DNA from: Latrodectus hesperus
Taxonomy: Eukaryota > Arthropoda > Arachnida > Araneae > Theridiidae
DNA length: 64,000 nucleotides
Assembly (NCBI GenBank): GCA_037975125.1
Contig: CM075862.1
Coordinates: 45,534,277-45,598,276 of the forward strand
Direction: 5' to 3'
A program made the position numbers and the translations under genes. Each line of letters begins with the position of its first letter. Position 1 is the first letter of the stretch. This document shows positions 13,541 through 24,532 of this stretch, in pieces. A model generated the notes under the pieces. That model did no database searches. It was not told the DNA's origin and was given only the letters and a program-made list of their open reading frames with translations.

Positions 13541-13929
13541 AAAAGAAGAAAAAATGTCATCCCGTGTCTCTCATGAAATCAAAACAAACACATTCCCTTT
13601 GTCCAATAAAGCCCAGTGTATTCGCGAGCTTCAAATATCAACTATCCAACGGATTTACAAACTTGAAATATCGATTCATCTCAACACCTGATAATTCTCA
13701 ATAAAACACCAATAGATGGCGCTGACGTTAGGAAGATTCACTTCGAAAGTGGATCTGCCGGGACGGATAGAGAAGATCAAGCGAACGAGGAAAGTGCGAA
13801 GTGTGCGAAAGAAAACGTCTCGATCGACCACTAGAGGATACGAGACAAGTATGCTCCTTTCGAGAAACACGTGGTCAGCTTTTTACTTGGCGGTGCTTGC
13901 TTTTTTTTCGTACACCTGTTTGGCCCAAG
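13541..13929 (+). CDS. Leader exon of a secreted or cell-surface protein (partial gene)
   Basis: A pyrimidine tract (TTTTCCCCTTTCTTTCAG, ending 13540) gives a strong splice acceptor, and CAAG|GTAAGA at 13926-13934 gives a consensus donor. The coding part most likely begins at the ATG at 13851, which has A at -3. It encodes a textbook signal peptide: a short basic start (MLLSRNTWS), then a hydrophobic core (AFYLAVLAFFSYTCLA) ending in a small-residue cleavage context (CLAQ). The exon ends after 26 codons plus one base, i.e. phase 1, the phase that usually follows signal-peptide exons in Ig, FN3, EGF and other modular ectodomain proteins. An in-frame ATG at 13716 would add 45 very basic residues, and a separate upstream frame lies at 13554-13691. 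G+C and CpG are well above the surroundings. The downstream exons were not found, so the protein family is unknown. Confidence 0.6.
13554..13691 (+). other. Upstream open frame in the presumed 5' UTR
   Basis: A 45-codon frame (starting MSSRVSHEIK, ending HLNT and TGA) lies before the presumed start at 13851 within the same exon. It is in the same frame as the 13716 ATG but separated from it by TGA, TAA and TAG. If the transcript includes it, ribosomes reaching the signal-peptide start would have to scan past it. It could also be a chance frame. Confidence 0.35.
13709..13723 (+). promoter_or_regulatory. CTCF-like insulator/promoter motif
   Basis: CCAATAGATGGCGCT matches 14 of 15 positions of the bilaterian CTCF core (CCASYAGRKGGCGCT). 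It sits within the presumed 5' UTR of the leader exon. Sites of this kind in insects are often near promoters. A single motif match without binding data is weak evidence. Confidence 0.4.
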
Positions 13930-16900
13930 GTAAGATTTTAATTTTCCACAAGATATATCGGAAAAATAAAATAAACCCTTCCCAAAATTTCGGAAACAAA
14001 TTACAAAAAAGGTTTTCAACAATGCTATGAAACCAAGTTAAATGTATTAGATTAATAACTCCTACAAAGGATTAAAATTTCTTTTTTGTCACTTTGAAAA
14101 TTAAAGCATTTCTTTCCAAAATTTGGATCATAATACATTTTTTTGAGGAGTTTTTATTTAATATGCAAACGAAATACGATAAGAACACAGTAGAAACATT
14201 TACAATTTTATCATAAGAACTATATATGAAATTTGGCTGGATATAAAGATTATTTATAAAATTTTACAGGATTATAAGAAATATTTAAGTATGTTAACAA
14301 TACAACTTTAAATGATTAAGAAATTTACACATCGAATTATAGTGAATCTGCAAATAAATTATTTTAGAACAATTACTTTTCATAATTAAGAAAAATAAAT
14401 GCTTCCTATAATAATTTATGTCAGATTTGCTAATTTATATGGTATTTTTATGAAATATCACTGATTATATTAAATTTTTTTATAAATTTCCATTAACTTG
14501 GACTAATAGACTAACAAAATTTTGTTTTTAATTCTTTAATTTATTTGAATTATTGTAGGAAATGTTTTCAGTATCCAAGCTAATTAATTCGTATTCTAAG
14601 CTAATGCAACAAATAAAATAACAAGTTATTTTGCGAAATTTTGTCACATTTATTTAAGAAGAAAATGATATTGTGTTTTAGGTTAAACCCATGTATTTCA
14701 GAAGCAATTAACGAGTCAATAATTTTGTACTTAACTAATAGTCCTAATATTAGAATAAATTATATCTTACAATTAATTAATAAAATGTATAGCTAAATAA
14801 TGAAATATTAATAAGTTACTAACACATTTTAATTAACTAATAATAGGGTTTTCCTTAGCTCAATTTCTTATGTTTAGGTTCAATTAAAAACTTTTGCGCC
14901 CATACTTTCACAGATGCGTTCTAATTACTTAAATATTTACTCGCATTAAGGTTGGGAATAATATTTATATACATTATCTATGTGGCGAAAACTTGCGATA
15001 ATTTCAAAAATCTTCACAATTCAGTTTTTTTTTTAATTAACATATGGAAAAAGATTTAAAAAAGAATTTAACGTTAACTGCTAATTATTTTTTAATCAAA
15101 TTTTCTTTCTATGCAAATACTGACAAAAAAGAATAATTTCTCATTATCAAATTAATGCATTTTGTATCTTAAAACAAAAATTCATACCTGTTATTAATTC
15201 TCTTATTAATATCTTGAAAAATAAATTAAATACAACGTGATTTCAAAAAATTGAATTTTGAGATTAAAACCTCTTTAGATTTGTAGAAAAATATTTATTT
15301 TGTAACTGTATTTTTGAGAAAAAATCTTAAAATATTTTTACAATTCATATTTTTTACTAACTTATATTTTCTTTTTGTAATTAGTGAAAGTGCAAAGTAT
15401 TAATTCACTTTTCAACACTTCTTTATACGTTATGAAGATTTGCATAAATATTTATTTTCTTTTCCTTTTAAAAATAATAATCTAGTCATAAGATTTTATC
15501 CTTTCTAAAATACTTTTTATTTGTTATATTTTGCATTTGATAAGATTTTATAAATAAGAAGCATACAATTTTTATTATTTAAAAAATATATGTGTGTATT
15601 TAATCCTCTAATGCTTTAAGAAAAAAACTTTAGGAAATAAACTCATACCAATAAATTTTACAATTTCTGTGGGAATTTACGCAAACTAAAAGGTATTTCT
15701 TGTAAATGAAATAGGCAATATATCAAGAAATACATAATATTTTAAGCTTTTATATTTCCATAGCTTAAATTTATCAATTTATAAGTTGTACTACATTTTG
15801 TTTGTTCAGTATTCAAAGTAAATTGTGATATCGACTCCAAGATTATCAGCTAAAACATTATAAAATGAAAACCAATGAAAATTACAATATATAAATCAAA
15901 ACAGCCCAAAACTTCTAGGTTTGGTTTAACAGTGTAAAGTATTATTTCATTTTTAGTATTAGATCGTTTTTTTTTTCTGCAAACGTGAAAGTTTTAAATT
16001 TAAAAATTTGTACTCTATTTTGTGTTGCGTAATATTTGCTTGGTTTGCCAAAAAAATGCTTATTAGCAGAGACTATAAACGATTCTTATTTTTCATTTCT
16101 ATGTAATTAATAAAAGAAAGTTAAGATTTAATACTTTTTATGTAAAAACTGTATTTTAATCGAAATGCATATCTCTTCATGTCTTAAGTATTTGTAATTA
16201 TTCACCTCTAAGTATTTCGTATAAATGTATATAATTATTGCTTGGTAAAATTATGAAACTTTGTTTTAAAAGTTATATAAAATATTAAATAATAAATAAA
16301 GTCTTAGCGTTTGTGTCATTCGTTTTTTATGATAAAATATTTTACTCCTCCACTAAAAAGCAGCCGTTTGTTTTAATGAATCAAATTTTATTTACATTAT
16401 CATATACTACAAACCTTAAAAATGCATAAAAAACATAAATATTTAAAAAACATTCAAGGACTGTTTCAAAATGTTTTTTGAGATATTTGTGCATGTTACT
16501 AAATTTTCTCTTTAATTAACATCTATTAATAGGAAGATTTCATGTTTAGCGTAAAATTAAAAAATCCCCCTACACTTTATAGCATATTTACGAACAAATT
16601 TTTAAAATTTTTGGTACCTTCTAATTAATGTAATTTTAAGGGATAAATAGACATGCACACATTTTATTAAAAACTGTTTCTACTTTTTCTAACATCTGGA
16701 ATGCGAATACACTGTATCTCGGTAGATAAGGAAAGAAAACATTGATATAAATGCAATATCGCTAAAGATGAAGAGGCATATCAATTATTACAAGGGGGAA
16801 TATTGATCTCGAGAAGCCGTTATGTATTATTAACAGGGCTTCTTGTGAGTGATAGAAATGAAAGGCTTATTATTTGTATGGAATTAACACCGGTGTCTTG

Positions 16901-17540
16901 GAAGATATTGAATTTAGATGAAACAGAAACACCTCCTTTGTTGTTAGAATAATCATATTCCCCGTATGTTAGAACAATTACAATAAAAATGAAAATACCA
17001 CTTGATACATACTGTTAAATTAGTTCTGTAATTACTATTATCTAAGCAATATATTCACTATATTACGAATCTTAAAACACGATTGAAAAATTATAAATAT
17101 GAAAAATGCGCAGTAGCAGGAAAGCATGTTAAAAACTAACGAGTGAATTAAAGCATTCAAAGATATGCGTTCCAATTCATAGCAATTTGTCGCAATCTAT
17201 TCTATTAGATTATGATTTAAGATTATGAAATATCATATAATTTTTTTGTATACCAATCGTACCACTGATAATATTTCATGATGAAGCCTTAATATAACGT
17301 AAATAGGGAATTTCAACTTTGTTCTATTCGATAAATAGGTAATTAACTGTCTATCAGTATTCCATCTGAAGAGCAGTGAATTTTTAAAAACAAAAGAAAT
17401 TAGCTTTGATTTATCACCGCTTACTATAATTTGACACAGAATAGTTGATAACCTAATGAATACGCTATGCAAAAATAAATTATTGTATATAATATATAAG
17501 TGATGATAATGTAAATCTAAATATAAAAAGTTACAGTAAA
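13930..17540. other. AT-rich DNA, presumed start of a long intron
   Basis: About 3.6 kb of very AT-rich sequence with no open frame, repeat family or exon-like island that I can support. A short GC-richer patch around 16680-16960 is unexplained. Confidence 0.5.
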
Positions 17541-17756
17541 GCTTTTAAAAAATAAATTGCCTGGCGGCAAAACTTGGAGAAGTTTTCAGAAATACTTGGG
17601 TGTATTAATACAATGCAAGGGAGGACACACAAAAAGTTTCAGGTACCGATCCCGACAAACGCGCATGCAGAAGTCAGAGATGCAACGTCTATCTCCCGTT
17701 ACTCAACAACGTCTGGAATCTAACTCAAGATATTTCTCTTTGAAGTGCAGAGACTT
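17541..17756. other. Unassigned GC-richer patch next to a MITE
   Basis: Roughly 200 bp that is less AT-rich and open on the plus strand from 17557 (MPGGKTWRSFQKYLG...). The frame runs into the MITE at 17766 and ends inside it, and no motif is recognised. Most likely an old repeat fragment. Confidence 0.35.
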
Positions 17757-17765
17757 AAATTATAG
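17757..17765. repeat. Target-site duplication, left copy
   Basis: AAATTATAG, repeated exactly at 18019-18027 on the other side of the MITE. Confidence 0.85.
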
Positions 17766-18018
17766 GGCACAGGTGCCGTATAATCCATGATTCCAAATTC
17801 TCAATTTTTTTGGCGATGAAGAAATGTTGCCAAGATGACGTATCGTGACGTGCGCGATGACGTAAATACTAGGGTTACCAAAATAGAATTTTCCGCATAA
17901 TTCTTATAAGTATCCATATGTATGACGTAACAAAAAAATGTTGCCAGATACATAAAAAAATCCGCCAAAAAATCGCCAATCTCAGAATTTGGCGCATGGA
18001 TTATACGGCACCTGTGCC
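17766..18018. mobile_element. 253-bp MITE with 9-bp target duplication, copy a
   Basis: Terminal inverted repeats of about 35 bp begin GGCACAGGTGCCGTATAAT at both ends (the right end read on the other strand). A perfect 9-bp direct repeat, AAATTATAG, flanks the element. The interior has no coding capacity and contains several TGACGT/ACGTCA steps and the paired blocks TTGGCGAT and ATCGCCAA. An 8-9 bp duplication points to a hAT- or Mutator-like source. A second copy lies at 30018-30414. Confidence 0.9.
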
Positions 18019-18027
18019 AAATTATAG
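18019..18027. repeat. Target-site duplication, right copy
   Basis: Exact copy of the 9-mer at 17757-17765. Confidence 0.85.
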
Positions 18028-21000
18028 ATAGCCGTGTGATAACGTATTATCTAACGTTTTTAAAAATAATTTTAATTATGGTTTTCTGGGATGCAATGTA
18101 AGTATTCATTTTGACATCAAGTAGCAAAAAGCTTAATTTCTGAATACTTTTATAAGACATTTGAGCAACTTCAACATCTTAGTCCTCTAGAAAGAATTTT
18201 CATAGCTAGTGGATCATACTCACATGGCAAAATATGTATATCCATTAACCTGCCAAGCTCTAATTTTAAAGATATGTATGTATTTATTAAAGATGTGACA
18301 CTCTTCTTTCGTTGTTAAACAGTCGCTTGAATCGATTTTTCATTTAAAAAAGCATAATCAGTGACTTCTATACCTCCTCCAACCTAATTATTTACTTATG
18401 TGAAAACAGAATGTTTCCTGTAATTCTTCCCATTACAAGATGAGCTTAAGCTATTAAATCAGATTCCAGACATAAATAACTACTCTACTAATGATGTGCC
18501 ACTGTGCTAATTAGTGCAAATGTATTGGTATAAATTGATTTTATATTATTTAAAAATGATATATAAAACGTAATATTTGTAATGCAATGTAAATTTGCTT
18601 CAGAGAAGTGTGACTAAATATTGAAACTGATATAAGGAGTCGCATAACATAATTCAATTAACTATTAGAGTCATTAAACTTGAATTATATCTAAATTATT
18701 TCTGTTTGCTCTAAGTATTTCAGTGCTAATATAAGTCAATATAAAATCATTAATTAAATTCTTAATGAACTTAACTATCAGAGACTAGTTGTGTTTCTGA
18801 GTAATAGCGTTAAGCAGTCAAGTGTTAATTTCACGTATAATAAATAAGTATTTATATTTTGACACATTCTTCAATTTTACGCTCTGAAAATTTATATTTT
18901 TATTGGCCATCGTTTTTTAGTATGAAAAAAAGTATGATGAGGTTTTACAAACTCTAACTAAGAAATATTAAAAGTTCGACGATTTTTTTTAATCTTTCAG
19001 ATTATTTGTAGAGAAAAGATAATTGCTATGAGAAAAAGAAAATATTAGATTCTTTTTTTATATTGAAAAGAATAATGATAAGTTTTGAAAAAATATAACA
19101 AAACAGATAAAAAATCAGGTCTAGAAAAACATTTATAAAAACAGGAATGAAGATGTTAATGAATAGAATTTTATATCCTAGTTTCTTTTAAATTATTAAC
19201 GGTAGAATACTAAGTTCACAAAAGAATGTACTTCTATTCATTGATTGGAAAATAGATTTTGGAAATTCATTTTAAATACTATTTTCAACCGCGTTTCTTG
19301 AGAAAGTACAAATGCTGTCTTTATTGGTGTTTATAGAATCCCGTTAAGTACAGCCGTTTTGTATGGGGAGATAAAATGATTTTTATTATAAGTAAGATAT
19401 TATTGAATTCTTTTGTAAATATATGGGTCGTAAATCCACTATTTCAATTCTCATTTATAAAAATAAATGAAATTATATATCTTTTAATAAAATTTGCATT
19501 AAAATTTTTTACATTATATTTGTTGGTAAATAATATTTAGGAAATAATATCTGATAAGATTCTGGGAGCAACATTTTAAAATAGTGATAAATTTTAGTAT
19601 GTGTATTAAATATTTTCAATATATTTTAAATTAAAAATATAAGTCAAAGGAAAGTGATAAAATAAGTAAAGTTAAATGAGAAAGTGATAAAAAATTTTGA
19701 AATACCTCATTCATAGTTTTCATTGTTCACATTAATGATGAGAAATTTCAACTGTTATAATGGTTGAAATCTGTGTAAGAAAAATAATTATTTGTTGATG
19801 AAAAAATTTCGAAAATTTAGCAATGATAATCTCTTATTCCTTTTAGATACTTGAATAAATAAAAGTATTTTTAAAGCATGAATCAAACAAATACAATGAG
19901 AGATTTTGAAACATTATTTATTTTAGTTTTTCCTTTTTTAAAAATACACAGTATTCAAACTTGAGAGAAAATGTACATTATACTTTTTAAACAAGTGAAT
20001 TAGAGAAGTACCTCAAATTACATTGCTATGAAAAAGTTCAGCCATTTTGTACATGCAGTACTTTTATATTTCTTATCCATTCACGATTTATTTTAATTTA
20101 CTTTGAAATGTCAAGGTATTTTCAATAAGTTAAATTTTAATGTTACATAATAATATACATAAAGTTAAAGTTACAAGAATTTCAAAACCTATTTCAAGTC
20201 GATATATTATACACAAGAAGCGATGAAATTCCCTCCATGTTGTTTTCATATAAAATAAAGCTGAAAAATAATATAATACTTAAATAATTACTTTTCAAAA
20301 ACAATAGATATTGTAAAAGAAAAGCAAAATTAATGAAGGTTTTCAGGAAAAATCATTTTTCGTCAGATTTTTGTTAAGTGAACTTTTTTGTTTATTATTT
20401 AGTAAAAATTAACATATGTTTTCTTTTTACACCATAAGCATTCATATTGTTCATCACATATTTATTGTATATTAATCTACATTCGAATTGCAGCAATTCA
20501 TGTTTTGTAAGGAAAGATTTACCATTACGTATAAATTAAGATTTACCATTGTAAACGAAATTTAGGCAATACGCAATTTATTAGCTCTGATCAACGTTTA
20601 TCAAATAAAACCACATATGGAAATTTAAATTTTATTAAATATAAAAACTACCATGAGAAACTTCTCTTTAAATTTAAAATAAAGTTTAATGTAACTATAA
20701 AATGTTTGGGTTATTGTATGATGTTTTCTGAATAATTTTAAATATCAGAATGCAATAACAATTGCGAGCAATAATTTTAGTGGAAGTACATAAAATTGAA
20801 AAGTTTTAATTTAAAGTAAATATTGTGATGTTATATATCATGAACTATTGATGCTTGAATCATAATGGGGTTTCTGAAAGATATAATTAATAATTTTTGA
20901 ATAATTGTAATAGTTTGATTTACAAATAAATTATTTTAAATTAAAAAGAGATATAATTTTTTTATTAAAAATTGTAATGAATAAAAAAAGTTTATGAATA

Positions 21001-24000
21001 TATATCATTCTACAATGCAAAACTATATTTTCTTTCATAAAATTAAATTTAATACAGAATACGTTACTAAACATTTTAAATTAATAAGAAACGATGTGTT
21101 TTAAAAATTTTATTTTTTATGCAAAATTTTTGGTTTTTGTTGTTTTAGTTAATATTTTTCCAGTCTATTTTTAAATTAGAATATTGTTTGTTTAAAATTT
21201 TCCTTTGAATGTTTTCATTTAGATGGAAGATGTGATATTTTTAAATCATCCATAAAAACACGAGGAAAAAATTTTCAATTATCGTATTTGTGGATGAACA
21301 GTAAATAATACACGAGTTTGGAATCAACTGAAATTTAAATTTTAGTTGATTCCAAACTCATATTAATTTTGTTCATTTATTGTTTTATCTAAGATCTTGA
21401 ATGTTGAGGTGTGTGATATGATTAGATCTACCAAAACTTCTCACAGGGAATAACAAATATGGTAATATATAGTCCAAAAAATCTTTGAAGTCAATGATAT
21501 GTTAAAAACAGTTTTGTTTATAAAATATGCTACCGCAACACATTTCATATATTTCCAAAGCTATTTCATAAATGTCTTCATTAGGATGTAGAGAACTAAA
21601 AGAAAATTTGATTATCTAATTTCTAAGCTGTAATTACCTATAATTTATACGATCATAGTTAATCAAAGTAAGATAAATTTACTTTCTTTGACTTATGGCA
21701 TATTTCCTTACTTAAATAAATGCATTTTATATGAAGTGTATGATTTTACGTTATATATAACATCCCTCATTCAATAGCTATCGACCAAAATTGTCTAATT
21801 AAGAATTAAAAACAAATTTAATTATCTAAAAGCATTTAATACATACATCGTGTTCTAAGTGACTAAATACAGACTTGTAAATTTATTTTCTTTTATTTCC
21901 ACACATGATATCAATTTTCTTTTCAGAACTGGTATTTTATGTGTTAAAAAATTATAAATCGAATTTTTAATGTGGTGTATACCATTCCCAAATTAATGAA
22001 TTATGGATTATTCAAAAATATTGAGACATTTGTAATATGTTATGAATACTTCAAACATCCAGAAAGAAGAAAATAGTAGACATGTTAAAGAATAACTAAT
22101 CGCAATTGTAAAAATCTGATAATCTGGATACTACATTTTAAAGATATAGCATTTTCAAAATCATGAATTTAAATTAATGCAACTTAACAAGAAGCTTTTA
22201 TAAAATATTATAATTTTAACATCAATATTATCGTTAACGCAAACAACTGGAAATAAATAAATTTTCGGGAAGAATGAAATAGCAAACAGAATATGAAATG
22301 TTATTTATGCTAAGAGTCGTTATAAATTATATTAACTTCATATTTTTTGTTTTTCATATAATTTATAGTTAAAACAAAAAAATAAGCACACAAGTTAAGG
22401 GTTCATCTGACTTTTATAAACACATATTTAACATTTCATGTATCTTCCGCTCTAGCTAATTTCAGAAAATAATTTAAAGTATTAAGCTCTTAAATACCTC
22501 ATGGAAGACTTGTTAAAATAAAAGCCTTTTAAACTCAATCCTTTTGAATATAATTTTGCAATATGTTTTTACTTTTTGGATACACGTGTTCATAAATATA
22601 ATGAATTGTTATTTTGCAAAGAAGCAAACCTGGAAAACTTGCAAGCACTCACCAAGACAGAAGTGTGCTCAAAACTTATAAGCACAATATATCCAGCTCC
22701 TGTTGTTCAATATTGATTGGAACTGAACTCAGCTCTCTCCAAATATAAGAGCAAAGGGGATATCATTAAGCCATGATGATTTTGCTTATTAAATTGATTA
22801 GTTTATTATATAGTGTGTGACTACATAAAATTCTTCAAAAAGTTCGTTTGATAATTTCTCTGTAATATGTAGATCATATATAACTTTAAAGTGCTTATTT
22901 ACTTTTTTTCTAGACGACCAAAAATCATTAAGTCATACGTTTTTGGTCGTGCATCCTAGACAACAAAAATAAATACGATTATATTAAAATTTTTATCTTT
23001 TGATCTGCTCAGTATAGCAATCTTGATCTTGAACAATGATTATAATAAATGATCTAATAAAATAATAAAATGCATAAGTGATTATTATTACATTTTTATT
23101 AATTTTAATCAAGTTTTATTATTAAATGCATTGTAAGTAATTTAAACACGTGACTTCTAACAAATAGGGTGTTTTCAGCTATTGTGTATGAAATACTTTA
23201 TTAGCAAAACGATAGGAGGAATTTCGGTTGATAGTTTCTTCATTGAAAGTAATCATTAATAAAATCTTACTGAATTATATTTAAATTAATTTAACCAGAA
23301 AGAAATAGAGTAATAGATGTACTAACTGATTGATTAATACAATTTTTCGTTAAAACATTTATTATCATTTCAAAAACTTTTTTTCTAATTCCCGGCTGCA
23401 CTTGGGATGTACCCATTCAATGCTACAAGGGGTGAATGTGATGGAATCTTTGATGTGATGGGTAAATTTTCATAATCAAATGATTAATGTTTAATATATT
23501 TTCATTAATATGTTTTTATTGAGTCCACGTGCATTCGTAATGTGAAACACTATTTTAATTTTTTTGTGTCAATAAGGCTTAGATATTTATATTGTGTAAT
23601 TTTGAGCCAATGTTTCTAATAAATAAACAAAAATTTAATTGAATGAATAAAAATTTATTATTTGGTAGATTAATTTTTTCTGACATAAACATATTAAATT
23701 CTATTTCAGAAATATGTTCTGTTTCATTAACTGAAGTTTTGAATTTCCACTTTTTGAAATTATAATTATTGAAAAAATACTTGTGTAGAGCAAATTTAAT
23801 AAAAGCAATTTGTTTATTTAAATATTTTTAAACTATTAATATGATATAACATAAAAATAATTTATATCGGGAAGATTATTATAGTTATAATACTTTAAAT
23901 GCATTTGTGTAATAATATATTTATAATATTCATTTTTGGTGTAGTTTATATTTCATATTTATTAATTTCCTAGGAAAGTTATTCAATTAATTATAAAAAA

Positions 24001-24239
24001 AATAAAATTACTAGAAAAATTAAGTAGAAGCAGGTTCATTAGTGTAAAATTATTTTGATGTTTTCAATTACAGTAGGAATATGCTCTTGTAAGTATGTAA
24101 TTATAAATATTTATTTAAGTCTTTCATTATACAAATTTCTGTGTTTATTTATTAGATTCTTTGTAATATTATTTGGGTAATTTTGAAAGAGAATATTTGT
24201 CTGATATGTTACAATATTGAAATATTTGAGTAATTAAGC
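18028..24239. other. AT-rich DNA with minor structures only
   Basis: About 6.2 kb, very AT-rich. Seen in it: a hairpin at 21314-21359; an 11-bp inverted pair ACGACCAAAAA/TTTTTGGTCGT at 22914-22950; a possible old SINE on the minus strand near 22640-22790 (GAGCTGAGTTCAGTTCCAATC-like head); and a small GC-richer island at 23391-23463. No gene is supported. Confidence 0.5.
21314..21359. repeat. 46-bp hairpin with perfect 16-bp arms
   Basis: GAGTTTGGAATCAACT and its exact complement flank a 14-base loop that contains AAATTTAAATTT. It may be a recent local inversion-duplication or a foldback. Confidence 0.8.
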
Positions 24240-24262
24240 AGAGAGAGAGAGAGAGAGAGAGA
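24240..24262. repeat. (GA)n microsatellite
   Basis: About 11 GA units. Confidence 0.95.
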
Positions 24263-24321
24263 ATATATAAGTAAATAACGAGTAGTTTGATAATTATTTG
24301 TAATGCACGCTTAATCCCTCT

Positions 24322-24335
24322 CTCTCTTAATATTT
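24322..24335. repeat. Target-site duplication, left copy
   Basis: CTCTCTTAATATTT, repeated exactly at 24519-24532. Confidence 0.9.
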
Positions 24336-24518
24336 GCTGAGCTGGCAGCCGAATGGTTAGTGCTCTTGCCTTCGGTTCAACAGTTCGTTGGTTCGAATCC
24401 CACCTTGGGCATGGATGTTTGTAGTGGTTCGGAATCCACTTTAAGCCGTAAGTCCCGGTCTAATTAGCCCTCGTGTGCAAAAAATGACCGTTGAGCGACA
24501 AACAAACAAACAAACAAA
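24336..24518 (+). mobile_element. tRNA-derived SINE, group B, full-length copy
   Basis: The best-preserved group B copy. The A-box region is CTGGCAGCCGAATGGTTAG and the B box is GGTTCGAATCCC. The body has GTTCGGAATCCACTTTAAG and GACCGTTGAGCGACA, and the tail is (CAAA)n. It is bracketed by a perfect 14-bp direct repeat, so the whole insertion is 183 bp. The clean pol III boxes and target duplications imply fairly recent LINE-mediated insertion. Confidence 0.92.
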
Positions 24519-24532
24519 CTCTCTTAATATTT
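24519..24532. repeat. Target-site duplication, right copy
   Basis: Exact copy of the 14-mer at 24322-24335. Confidence 0.9.

Noticed and set aside
24336..24410. Possible functional tRNA gene
   Set aside because: A and B boxes are present, but there is no closed acceptor stem, and the sequence continues into a repeated body and (CAAA)n tail shared with other copies; it is a SINE head. The same applies to 1317, 31264 and 57683.
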